From positions 1 through 21,974 of the forward strand of contig JANOQT010000168.1 of the NCBI GenBank assembly GCA_031415015.1: 21,974 bases of DNA, written 5' to 3'. Made by a program: the position numbers and the translations under genes. Every line of letters begins with the position of its first letter. The first letter of the stretch is position 1. Positions 14,560 to 21,212 of the stretch are shown in pieces. Origin of the DNA: JAUYQR01 sp031415015 (lineage in GTDB: Bacteria > Pseudomonadota > Alphaproteobacteria > Rhodobacterales > Rhodobacteraceae). The notes beneath the pieces are model-generated. The model did not search any database. It was given only the letters and a program-made list of their open reading frames with translations, and was not told where the DNA came from.

Positions 14560-15608
14560 AGCGACACTCCTTGTTGATTGCGCTCTTTGGCCTCGGATGC
14601 GCCGGTTGGCCCGGCGGCGGTTTCATCGAAAAGATGGCAGGCCACAAAACGCTGTGGCTCCACTTCGCGAAGGATCGGCTTTTCCACCCGGCAGCGGTCA
14701 AAGACGCGCGGGCAGCGGGTGTTGAAATTGCAGCCTTTGGGCGGGTTGGCCGGTGACGGTACGTCGCCCTTGAGGATGATGCGGCGGCGTTTGGCGGCCA
14801 GCACCGGGTCGGGTTCATTGACCGCCGACAACAACGCCTCGGCGTAAGGATGCAGCGGGCGGGCATACAGCGCATCGCGCGGCGACAGTTCGGCAATCTT
14901 GCCCAGATACATCACCGCCACCCGGTCGGCGATGTGGCGGACCATCGACAGATCATGGCTGATGAACAGATAGGTCAGGCCGAACTTTGCCTGCAAATCC
15001 TCCAGCAGGTTCACCACCTGCGCCTGAATCGACACATCCAGTGCGGCGATGGGTTCGTCACAGACGATGAACTTCGGGTTCAGGGCAAGGGCGCGGGCGA
15101 TGCCGATGCGCTGGCGCTGACCGCCGGAAAATTCATGCGGAAAGCGGTTGGCAAAGCGGCGGTTCAGGCCGACCGCATCCATCAGCTCGTAAATCCGCTC
15201 AAGTTTCTTTGCGGTCGACCAGTCGGTGTGTTCGTCCAACGGCTCGCCGATGATCCGCGACAGGGTCATCCGGGGGTTCAGGCTGGCTTGCGGGTCCTGA
15301 AACACCATCTGCATGGTCGGGCGCTTGCGGCGCAGCGCTTCGGGCGACAGTGTTGCCACATCCTCGCCGTCGATCACCACCTTGCCCGAGGTGATCTCGT
15401 ACAACCGCAGCAGCGCGCGGCCAACGGTGGATTTGCCACAACCGCTTTCGCCCACCAGACCCAGCGTTTCACCGGGCAGAATGTCGAAGCTGATCCCGTC
15501 AACCGCCTTCACGTCGCCGGTATGGCGGCGCAGCAGCCCGGAATGGATCGGAAAATGCATCTTCAGGTCGGTGACCTGCACCAGCGGCCTTGGGGCGGCG
15601 TCAAGCAT
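14556..15608 (-). CDS. Peptide-type ABC transporter ATPase (DppF/OppF family)
   Basis: Second cytoplasmic ATPase of the importer, 350 residues from the ATG at 15608. Order of motifs: AVDGISFDILPGETLGLVGESGCGKST with the Walker A site (about 50-58), Q-loop MVFQDPQASLNPRMTL, signature EFSGGQRQRIGIARAL, Walker B FIVCDEPIAALD, and the switch His in LFISHDLSM. The C-terminal oligopeptide-transport region follows, with GCNFNTRCPRVFDRC and a late Cys in VACHL; similar cysteines in relatives have been linked to iron-sulfur binding. The start was chosen because AGGAGG lies just upstream and the ATG overlaps the preceding stop in ATGCTTGA. A frame reaching 15725 would read far into the upstream gene and is rejected. 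Confidence 0.95.
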   Translation of the reverse strand: MLDAAPRPLVQVTDLKMHFPIHSGLLRRHTGDVKAVDGISFDILPGETLGLVGESGCGKSTVGRALLRLYEITSGKVVIDGEDVATLSPEALRRKRPTMQMVFQDPQASLNPRMTLSRIIGEPLDEHTDWSTAKKLERIYELMDAVGLNRRFANRFPHEFSGGQRQRIGIARALALNPKFIVCDEPIAALDVSIQAQVVNLLEDLQAKFGLTYLFISHDLSMVRHIADRVAVMYLGKIAELSPRDALYARPLHPYAEALLSAVNEPDPVLAAKRRRIILKGDVPSPANPPKGCNFNTRCPRVFDRCRVEKPILREVEPQRFVACHLFDETAAGPTGASEAKERNQQGVSL

Positions 15609-16629
15609 GGGCCACCTCCTGACGTGCGGCGGCGGGGGCCGTCCAGTGGCAAGCGACATCATGGCCAAAGCCGACCGGGATGCCATCAATGGCGCGGCGG
15701 GCCGGGTTCGTGCGGTCGCAGGCATCGTGCCGGTAGTCGCAGCGCGCCCGGAACGGGCAGGCGACGGGCGTGCCCGACAGGATTGGCGGCTGACCTTCGA
15801 TCACCTTCAGCCGCGCCTCACGCGGGCCGGAAATCGCCGGGATCGTTTTCAGCAGCGCCCGCGTGTAGGGATGCTGCGGGTTGGCGAACAGCTCGTTCAC
15901 CGGGGCCTGTTCGACGACTTGGCCGCCATACATCACCATCACCCGGTCGGCGATGCCCGCAATCACCCCCAGATCATGGGTGATCCAGATAATCGCCATG
16001 CCCAGCTTCTGGCGCAGTTCCTTCACCAGTTCAAGGATTTGCGCCTGAATGGTCACGTCCAGCGCCGTGGTGGGTTCATCCGCGATCAGCACATCGGGGT
16101 CGCAGGCAAGGGCGATGGCAATCATCACCCGCTGCCGCATGCCACCGGAAAACTGGTGCGGATAGGCCGACAGCCGCGATTTCGCGTCCGGGATGCCGAC
16201 AAGGTCCAACAATTCCACCGCGCGGCGTTCGGCCTGCGCTTTGGTCATGCCCATGTGGGTGATCAGCGGCTCCATGATCTGGTTGCCAAGGGTGAACACC
16301 GGGTTCAACGAGGTCATCGGGTCCTGGAACACGAAGCCGATCTTCGCCCCCCGGATCTTGCGCAACTCCTCAGCCGGGAGTTTCAGGATATCGCGGCCGT
16401 TCAGCTTGACCGTGCCGCCGCGCACATCGGCGGGGGGCGAGGGCAAAAGCCCGATCAGCGACATCATCGTCACCGACTTGCCAGAGCCGCTTTCGCCGAC
16501 AACGCCCAAAAGTTCACCTTTTTGCAGATGAAAGCTGACGTCGTTGACGGCGTGAATCTCGCCGCCGCGGGTGCGGAAAACGGTCTTGAGGCCCTTGACA
16601 TCAAGGACGGGCATGGCCCGATCGGGCAT
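15601..16629 (-). CDS. Peptide-type ABC transporter ATPase (DppD/OppD family)
   Basis: First gene of the importer operon, 342 residues. It begins MPVLDVKGLKTVFRTRGGEIHAVNDVSF after a five-residue extension. Then come Walker A GESGSGKSVT (about 45-54), Q-loop FVFQDPMTSLNPVFTL, signature QFSGGMRQRVMIAIAL, Walker B VLIADEPTTALD and WITHDLGV with the switch His. The C-terminal segment EGQPPILSGTPVACPFRARCDYRHDAC plus a later Cys in DVACHW is typical of the DppD/OppD family. The ATG at 16629 has GGGGAG six bases upstream; the next in-frame ATG at 16614 has none. The gene is divergent from argE across a 242-base region that must hold both promoters. Confidence 0.95.
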   Translation of the reverse strand: MPDRAMPVLDVKGLKTVFRTRGGEIHAVNDVSFHLQKGELLGVVGESGSGKSVTMMSLIGLLPSPPADVRGGTVKLNGRDILKLPAEELRKIRGAKIGFVFQDPMTSLNPVFTLGNQIMEPLITHMGMTKAQAERRAVELLDLVGIPDAKSRLSAYPHQFSGGMRQRVMIAIALACDPDVLIADEPTTALDVTIQAQILELVKELRQKLGMAIIWITHDLGVIAGIADRVMVMYGGQVVEQAPVNELFANPQHPYTRALLKTIPAISGPREARLKVIEGQPPILSGTPVACPFRARCDYRHDACDRTNPARRAIDGIPVGFGHDVACHWTAPAAARQEVAHA

Positions 16630-16809
16630 TCAGTGCTCCCCGTAACGTTTCTTAGGTCTTGTTATTCTTTGTTTTTTGGCAGTGACGCCCAAAGGTTGCC
16701 ACGCCCTGAACTCAGACTGTTCCCGATTTCTCGTCCCCTATCAATCCCGTTTCTATGCGGCTTTCCAGATCGTATCGCCGTCATTCTGCGTGATTGACGC
16801 TGCATTTTG

Positions 16810-16860
16810 CCAGATATTGACATGGATTGCAGGCAGGCACAGGTTGACCACAATATCTGG
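16810..16860. promoter_or_regulatory. 10-bp inverted repeat before argE, candidate regulatory site
   Basis: CCAGATATTG (16810-16819) and CAATATCTGG (16851-16860) are exact reverse complements 31 bases apart, in the region shared by the divergent argE and ABC importer promoters. The right arm runs into the G-rich argE ribosome binding site (16859-16863), so an RNA stem would partly cover it. A TTGACA hexamer (16817-16822) overlaps the left arm, but no fitting -10 was seen. Either a paired operator or a leader-RNA switch would fit. Confidence 0.5.
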
Positions 16861-16871
16861 GGGAAATCCAC

Positions 16872-18041
16872 GTGCCTGCAGCAGAGCGATTGACCCCACG
16901 TCAGATTCTGGATCGGTTGGTCAAATTTCCGACGGTCAGCCACGACACCAATCTTGATCTGATCGACTGGCTGGACGGGTATCTGGCCGGTCATGGCATC
17001 ACCGGGCACCGGCACTGGAACGAGGACCGCACCAAGGCAGCGCTCTTTGCCCATGTCGGCCCGTGGCAGGCGGGGGCGGTGGTGCTTTCGGGGCATTCCG
17101 ATGTGGTGCCGGTTGATGGTCAGACCTGGACGACTGATCCCTGGACGGTCACCGAACGGGGCGGGCGGCTTTATGGTCGCGGCACCTGTGACATGAAGGG
17201 ATTCGTGGCGTTGGCGGTCTGGGCGCTGGTCGAAGCGCAGCATCGCGGCGTGGCGCGGCCGCTGCAACTTGCGCTGTCTTACGACGAGGAAATCGGCTGC
17301 ACCGGCGCGCCGCCGATGATTGCCGCGATGCAGGGCGTGCTGCCCAAGGGCGAGGCGGTCATTGTGGGCGAACCCAGCCGCATGGCTCTGATCACCGGTC
17401 ACAAGGGCGGCACCGGCTTTCATGTCCATGTGAAGGGGTTCGAGGTGCATTCGTCGCTGCTGCCCTACGGGGTCAGCGCCATCATGGAAGGCGCGCGGCT
17501 GATCGGCTGGGTCAACGACCAGAATGCAGCCCTTCAGGCGGCCCCGCCAAGTGCCGTGGCCACGATGTTCGACCCACCCTTCACCACGATGCACGTCGGC
17601 ATGATTTCCGGCGGCACCGCGCACAACATCACCGCCGCCGATTGCCGTTTCGCCATCGAGACGCGGGTGCTGCCCGATGACGATCTCGAAGGCCGTGCCG
17701 CCGCCATCGAGGCCGAGGCCTTGGCGCTTGATGCGGCGCTGAAAGCCAGGCGGCCTGAGGCAGGGGTGACGCTGGAGCGCTTCTTCGGCGTGCCGCCCCT
17801 GCGCCCCGAACAGGACGGCGCGGCCGAGAGGCTGGTGCGGCGGTTGACCGGCAACAACGCGACAGGCGTCGTCAGCTATGGCACCGAAGCGGGCCAGTTT
17901 CAGGACGCCGGCTATTCCGCTGTTGTTTGCGGCCCCGGCGACATCGCGCAGGCGCACCAGCCGGACGAATACCTTGAACTGTCCGAGTTCAACGCCGGTC
18001 ACGCCTTCATGCAGCGCCTGCTTGACCATCTGCGACACTGA
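16872..18041 (+). CDS. argE: ArgE-type M20 zinc deacylase (acetylornithine deacetylase)
   Basis: Cytoplasmic M20 metallohydrolase, 389 residues, of the acetylornithine deacetylase group; it would remove the acetyl group from N2-acetylornithine or a related N-acylated amino acid. All metal and catalytic positions are visible: His75 in LSGHSDVVPVDG, bridging Asp107 in GRGTCDMKGF, catalytic Glu139 with Glu140 in SYDEEIGCTG, Glu167 in VGEPSRM, and His362 in AQAHQPDEYLEL. The lid domain holds HVHVKGFEVHSS and SGGTAHNITAADC. The start is GTG at 16872 with GGGGGAA upstream. Because it is divergent from a peptide-type importer rather than among arginine genes, it may process an imported acylated or dipeptide substrate instead of serving arginine synthesis. 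Family certain, substrate moderately certain. Confidence 0.88.
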   Translation: MPAAERLTPRQILDRLVKFPTVSHDTNLDLIDWLDGYLAGHGITGHRHWNEDRTKAALFAHVGPWQAGAVVLSGHSDVVPVDGQTWTTDPWTVTERGGRLYGRGTCDMKGFVALAVWALVEAQHRGVARPLQLALSYDEEIGCTGAPPMIAAMQGVLPKGEAVIVGEPSRMALITGHKGGTGFHVHVKGFEVHSSLLPYGVSAIMEGARLIGWVNDQNAALQAAPPSAVATMFDPPFTTMHVGMISGGTAHNITAADCRFAIETRVLPDDDLEGRAAAIEAEALALDAALKARRPEAGVTLERFFGVPPLRPEQDGAAERLVRRLTGNNATGVVSYGTEAGQFQDAGYSAVVCGPGDIAQAHQPDEYLELSEFNAGHAFMQRLLDHLRH

Positions 18042-18098
18042 CCGCCGCTTTACATCGCCGCGCCGCTGGTCTACCGCTGCCGCCCCTTTGCGGAGCGC

Positions 18099-19352
18099 AT
18101 GATGAACCTCCCGGCCTGTGGCATTGACTTCGGCACCTCAAACTCGACGGTCGGTCTGGCGGTTGCCAGTGGCGCGCGGCTGATCGCGCTGGAGGATGGG
18201 TCCGCCACATTGCCCTCCGCCGTCTTCTGGCAGACCGAAGGCGCACCGCCCCTGTTCGGGCGCGCCGCCATCGCGGCTTATCTGGAGGGGGACGAGGGCC
18301 GCCTGATGCGCGGGCTGAAATCCACCCTCGGCTCGGGTCTGATCCACGAGAAGACAGCGGTCGGTGGCAGGGCGGTGTCGTTCCGCGAGGTGCTGGCGCG
18401 CTTTATCGGCCATCTGCGCGCGGCGCAGCAATCCGCCGTGCCGGGGCTGGACCGGGTGGTCCTTGGCCGCCCGGTGCATTTCGTCGATGACGACCCCGCC
18501 GCTGACAGCGCCGCCGAAGCGGTTCTGGCCGAGATCGCGCGGGACTGCGGCTGGCGTGAGGTGGCGTTTCAGTACGAACCCATCGCCGCCGCCCTGCACT
18601 ACGAACAGACCGCGGCGCGCGAGGAACTGGTGCTGATCGTCGATATCGGCGGCGGCACCTCTGACGTATCGGTGGTGCGTGTCGGGCCGGGCCGGGCAGG
18701 ACTGCCGGACCGCAGCGCCGACATTCTGGCCAATGATGGCATCCGCGCCGGCGGTACCGACTTCGACCGCCTGCTCAGCCTGGCCGAGGCGCTGCCGCAT
18801 CTGGGCTACCTTGCGCCGACCAAGGGGGGCGGGACGATGCCGCGCCACTATTACCACGACCTTGCCACCTGGCACCGGATCAACGCGCTCTACACCGCGC
18901 GCACCGCCAGTGACCTCAAGGCGCTGCGTCTGCAGGCGGACCGGCCCGAGGTGATCGACCGGATGATCAGCGTCGTGGCCGGTCGCCATGGACACGCGCT
19001 GGCGATGCGCATCGAGGCGGCGAAGATCGGCCTGTCCGGGGCCGACAGCGCCCGCCTGCCGATGTCCGACCTGACCGGCGGCCCGAACCCTGTGGTCCGC
19101 CGCGAAGGCTTTGAGACGGCGGTAGAGGCGCCGATCGCCCGCATCCGCGCCTTGCTGGATCGGGTGCTGGCTGACGCGGGCCTGACGCCCGACCGCATCG
19201 GCACCGCCTTTCTGACCGGCGGCTCCAGCCAGCTGCCGATCCTGCGCGCAACTGTGCAATCGGTGCTGCCGGGCGTGGCGCTGGCGACCGGGGACATGCT
19301 GGGGTCGGTTGGCACCGGTCTGGCGCTGGAGGCGCGGCGGCGGTTCGGCTAG
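18099..19352 (+). CDS. Short Hsp70 family protein (YegD-like)
   Basis: Actin/Hsp70-type ATPase of 417 residues. It has the phosphate-1 loop CGIDFGTSNSTVGLA at the N-terminus, the phosphate-2 segment LVLIVDIGGGTSDVSVVRV (about 179-197) and the adenosine motif TAFLTGGSSQLPILRATV (about 367-384). The typical DnaK peptide-binding domain and lid are missing; the protein ends soon after the nucleotide domain, as in YegD relatives. It may act as a chaperone-like ATPase with unknown clients. Two ATGs are adjacent in frame: the one at 18102 is better spaced (six bases) from GGAG at 18092-18095 than the one at 18099. It follows argE by 57 bases on the same strand and may be read through from it, but no functional tie is visible. 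Confidence 0.88.
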   Translation: MMNLPACGIDFGTSNSTVGLAVASGARLIALEDGSATLPSAVFWQTEGAPPLFGRAAIAAYLEGDEGRLMRGLKSTLGSGLIHEKTAVGGRAVSFREVLARFIGHLRAAQQSAVPGLDRVVLGRPVHFVDDDPAADSAAEAVLAEIARDCGWREVAFQYEPIAAALHYEQTAAREELVLIVDIGGGTSDVSVVRVGPGRAGLPDRSADILANDGIRAGGTDFDRLLSLAEALPHLGYLAPTKGGGTMPRHYYHDLATWHRINALYTARTASDLKALRLQADRPEVIDRMISVVAGRHGHALAMRIEAAKIGLSGADSARLPMSDLTGGPNPVVRREGFETAVEAPIARIRALLDRVLADAGLTPDRIGTAFLTGGSSQLPILRATVQSVLPGVALATGDMLGSVGTGLALEARRRFG

Positions 19353-19437
19353 CGGGCGGTCTATGATACCGGCTGCATCCCTTGCGACGAATGCGAAATC
19401 CTTGCGCCAGCCGGTTTGCCCGTGCTACCAGCGGGAT

Positions 19438-19479
19438 ATGAACCTGACCGGCACCATTATCCGCTGCATTCGCCGCTGA
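19438..19479 (+). CDS. Possible 13-residue leader peptide before cysS
   Basis: A short frame reads MNLTGTIIRCIRR, with one Cys codon at position 10, and ends in a TGA that is part of a hairpin (see 19473-19493). It lies about 105 bases before the cysteinyl-tRNA synthetase start. A Cys-containing leader is what a translation-based attenuator of cysS would need, but a single Cys is weak evidence, the ribosome binding site is poor and there is no clear terminator stem with a T-run. Confidence 0.25.
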   Translation: MNLTGTIIRCIRR

Positions 19480-19493
19480 CATCTGTCAGGCGG
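19473..19493 (+). promoter_or_regulatory. Hairpin in the cysS leader
   Basis: CTGACA TC TGTCAG (19476-19489) is a perfect inverted repeat, and the flanking CCG and CGG extend the stem with one bulged G. It overlaps the stop codon of the small frame before it. A second pairing, GACCGG (19446-19451) with CCGGTC (19496-19501), would enclose this hairpin. The region may be a structured cysS leader or contain an operator. Confidence 0.4.
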
Positions 19494-19585
19494 GCCCGGT
19501 CTTCTGTATCCTAGCACAGTCGAAATTGGTAGGCCCCGCCGGGATCAACGGCAGTGCGGGCTGGTGCCCTGATGCGAGGAAAACC

Positions 19586-21106
19586 ATGACGGGAATAACG
19601 ACGGGCCTGAGGCTGCACAACACCAAGGCGCGGGCGAAGCAGGACTTCACCCCGATTGATCCGTCAAACGTGCGGATGTATGTCTGCGGCCCCACCGTCT
19701 ATGACCGCGCGCATCTGGGCAACGCGCGTCCCGTCATCGTGTTCGACACGCTGTACCGGCTGCTGCGGCATGTGTATGGGGCCGATCACGTCACCTACGT
19801 GCGCAATTTCACCGACGTCGACGACAAGATCAACGCCGAGGCTTTGCGGCGGCAAAGGGCCGGGGCTGCGGGCACGCTGGAGGACCTGATCCGCGAGCGG
19901 ACCGAGGAAACCATCGCATGGTATCACGCCGATATGGACGCCTTGGGCGCGCTGCGGCCTTCGATCAAAGGCGTTGTGTCGGACAAGGCCGCACCGCGCG
20001 CGACCGGCTACATCAAAGAGATGATCGACATGATTAATCTCCTCATCGAAAGCAAGCATGCCTACGTCGTGCGGGACAATTCGAACAACCCACCCAGAGA
20101 GTATGTTCTTTTTGACCGAGCCTCCTACGAGCAGGGCCACGCGCTGTTCGATGTCGAAAGCTACGCCGACTACGGGAAGTTTTCTGGACGATCTCTAGAG
20201 GACATGATCGCCGGAGCCCGCGCGGAGAAAGCGCCCCACAAGCGCAACCCACAGGATTTTGTCCTCTGGAAACCCTCCTCAGGCGAGGAACCCGGCTGGG
20301 CCTCCCCTTGGGGCAAAGGCCGCCCCGGCTGGCACATAGAATGCTCCGCCATGGCACATGAATTGCTGGGCGAGTCCTTCGATATCCACGGCGGCGGCCT
20401 TGACCTGCAATTCCCCCACCACGAAAACGAGATCGCCCAATCCGCCTGCGCCCATCCGCACGGCGACTTCGCGCGGGTCTGGATGCACAACGAGATGCTG
20501 CAGGTCGAGGGCAAGAAGATGTCCAAGAGCTTGGGGAATTTCTTCACGGTGCGGGATTTGTTGGACGGACCCTATTATGGGGCACAAATTCGGTATGTTT
20601 TCCTGATGACCCACTACCGAAGCCCGATGGATTGGACGGCGGAAAAAGCGGCGGCGGCTGACTCAAAGCTCTCCGACTATCTTTCATTGGGCGCAAGGTT
20701 TGCCGATCTCGACAAGGCGAGAGCGATCAAACCTGCAAAAGAGGTAGTTGATGCGCTTTCAGACGATCTAAACACCCATCTCGCCCTTGTCGAAGTTGAC
20801 AGGCTCCTTGGAAACGCAAGATGGGACGAGTTGGTCGCTACGCTTGACTTCTTAGGACTGATTTCATTCGCGCAATTTGAGGCGCGCAAGGAGTCAGAGG
20901 TAAGTGCCGCTTTTCTTGTTTCGAAACTGTCAGAAAAGCTCGCATCAACGCGCCTTGCCGCCATCGCAACCAAGGACTTCTCCGCCGTCGATGCCCTCAA
21001 GTCCGCCTTGATAGCTGCAGGCGTCGAAGTGCGCATGTCAAAGGAGGGCGTGGAACTTGTTCTGGGTCGGGATATCGACCCTGCCAAACTGGAGGCGCTC
21101 CAGTGA
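19586..21106 (+). CDS. cysS: Cysteinyl-tRNA synthetase
   Basis: Charges tRNA-Cys with cysteine; cytoplasmic class I synthetase, 506 residues, longer than the 461 of E. coli. The HIGH-type signature is AHLGN (42-46) in VCGPTVYDRAHLGNARP. Zinc ligands are Cys34, Cys253 in WHIECSAM, His278 and Glu282 in FPHHENEIAQS. The KMSKS loop is intact (311-316 with Leu). Compared with remembered relatives, an insertion of about 20 residues seems present around 162-183. From roughly 20040 onward the gene is less G+C-rich and uses rare codons such as AGA and CTA; bases 20821-20940 are only about 48% G+C. The ATG at 19586 has GAGGA five to six bases before it. A longer frame from 19526 lacks support. A possible leader lies upstream, and cimA follows. 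Confidence 0.96.
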   Translation: MTGITTGLRLHNTKARAKQDFTPIDPSNVRMYVCGPTVYDRAHLGNARPVIVFDTLYRLLRHVYGADHVTYVRNFTDVDDKINAEALRRQRAGAAGTLEDLIRERTEETIAWYHADMDALGALRPSIKGVVSDKAAPRATGYIKEMIDMINLLIESKHAYVVRDNSNNPPREYVLFDRASYEQGHALFDVESYADYGKFSGRSLEDMIAGARAEKAPHKRNPQDFVLWKPSSGEEPGWASPWGKGRPGWHIECSAMAHELLGESFDIHGGGLDLQFPHHENEIAQSACAHPHGDFARVWMHNEMLQVEGKKMSKSLGNFFTVRDLLDGPYYGAQIRYVFLMTHYRSPMDWTAEKAAAADSKLSDYLSLGARFADLDKARAIKPAKEVVDALSDDLNTHLALVEVDRLLGNARWDELVATLDFLGLISFAQFEARKESEVSAAFLVSKLSEKLASTRLAAIATKDFSAVDALKSALIAAGVEVRMSKEGVELVLGRDIDPAKLEALQ

Positions 21107-21177
21107 CCCACAGTGTGTCAATTGTTAACATAGCCTTAAATCACATCCATAACCCATTGAAATCAAGCACTCTCATT
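21107..21177. other. A+T-rich spacer between cysS and cimA
   Basis: The spacer holds TTGTTAACA and other A+T-rich bases unlike the rest of the window. No gene or clear terminator is visible. It probably carries the cimA promoter, but I could not fix a convincing -35/-10 pair. Confidence 0.4.
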
Positions 21178-21197
21178 TTTGTCCACGCGTGGACAAA
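21178..21197. promoter_or_regulatory. 20-bp perfect palindrome upstream of cimA
   Basis: TTTGTCCACGCGTGGACAAA is its own reverse complement over 20 bases and ends 15 bases before the cimA ATG. It is not followed by a T-run on either strand, so it is not a terminator. It is most likely an operator for a dimeric regulator of cimA, or a leader-RNA stem just before the AGAGG ribosome binding site. Confidence 0.65.
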
Positions 21198-21212
21198 CCC
21201 CAGAGGCTACGC

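Noticed and set aside
15609..15725. Longer start for the second ABC ATPase
   Set aside because: The extra residues read within the upstream ATPase gene and are not family-like; an AGGAGG site precedes the ATG at 15608.
15313..16797. Plus-strand open frame of 494 codons opposite the two ABC ATPases
   Set aside because: It is opposite two genes with complete Walker and signature motifs, and its composition is typical of a shadow frame.
16662..18038. Long antisense open frame of 458 codons opposite argE
   Set aside because: ArgE on the plus strand has all metal-binding motifs. The opposite frame has none and crosses the promoter region.
19526..19585. TTG start extending CysS by 20 residues
   Set aside because: The conserved N-terminus begins at 19586 with GAGGA upstream; the extension resembles leader sequence.
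21178..21197. The palindrome before cimA as a cysS terminator or a parS-type site
   Set aside because: No T-run follows on either strand, and the sequence does not match the parS consensus closely enough to call.
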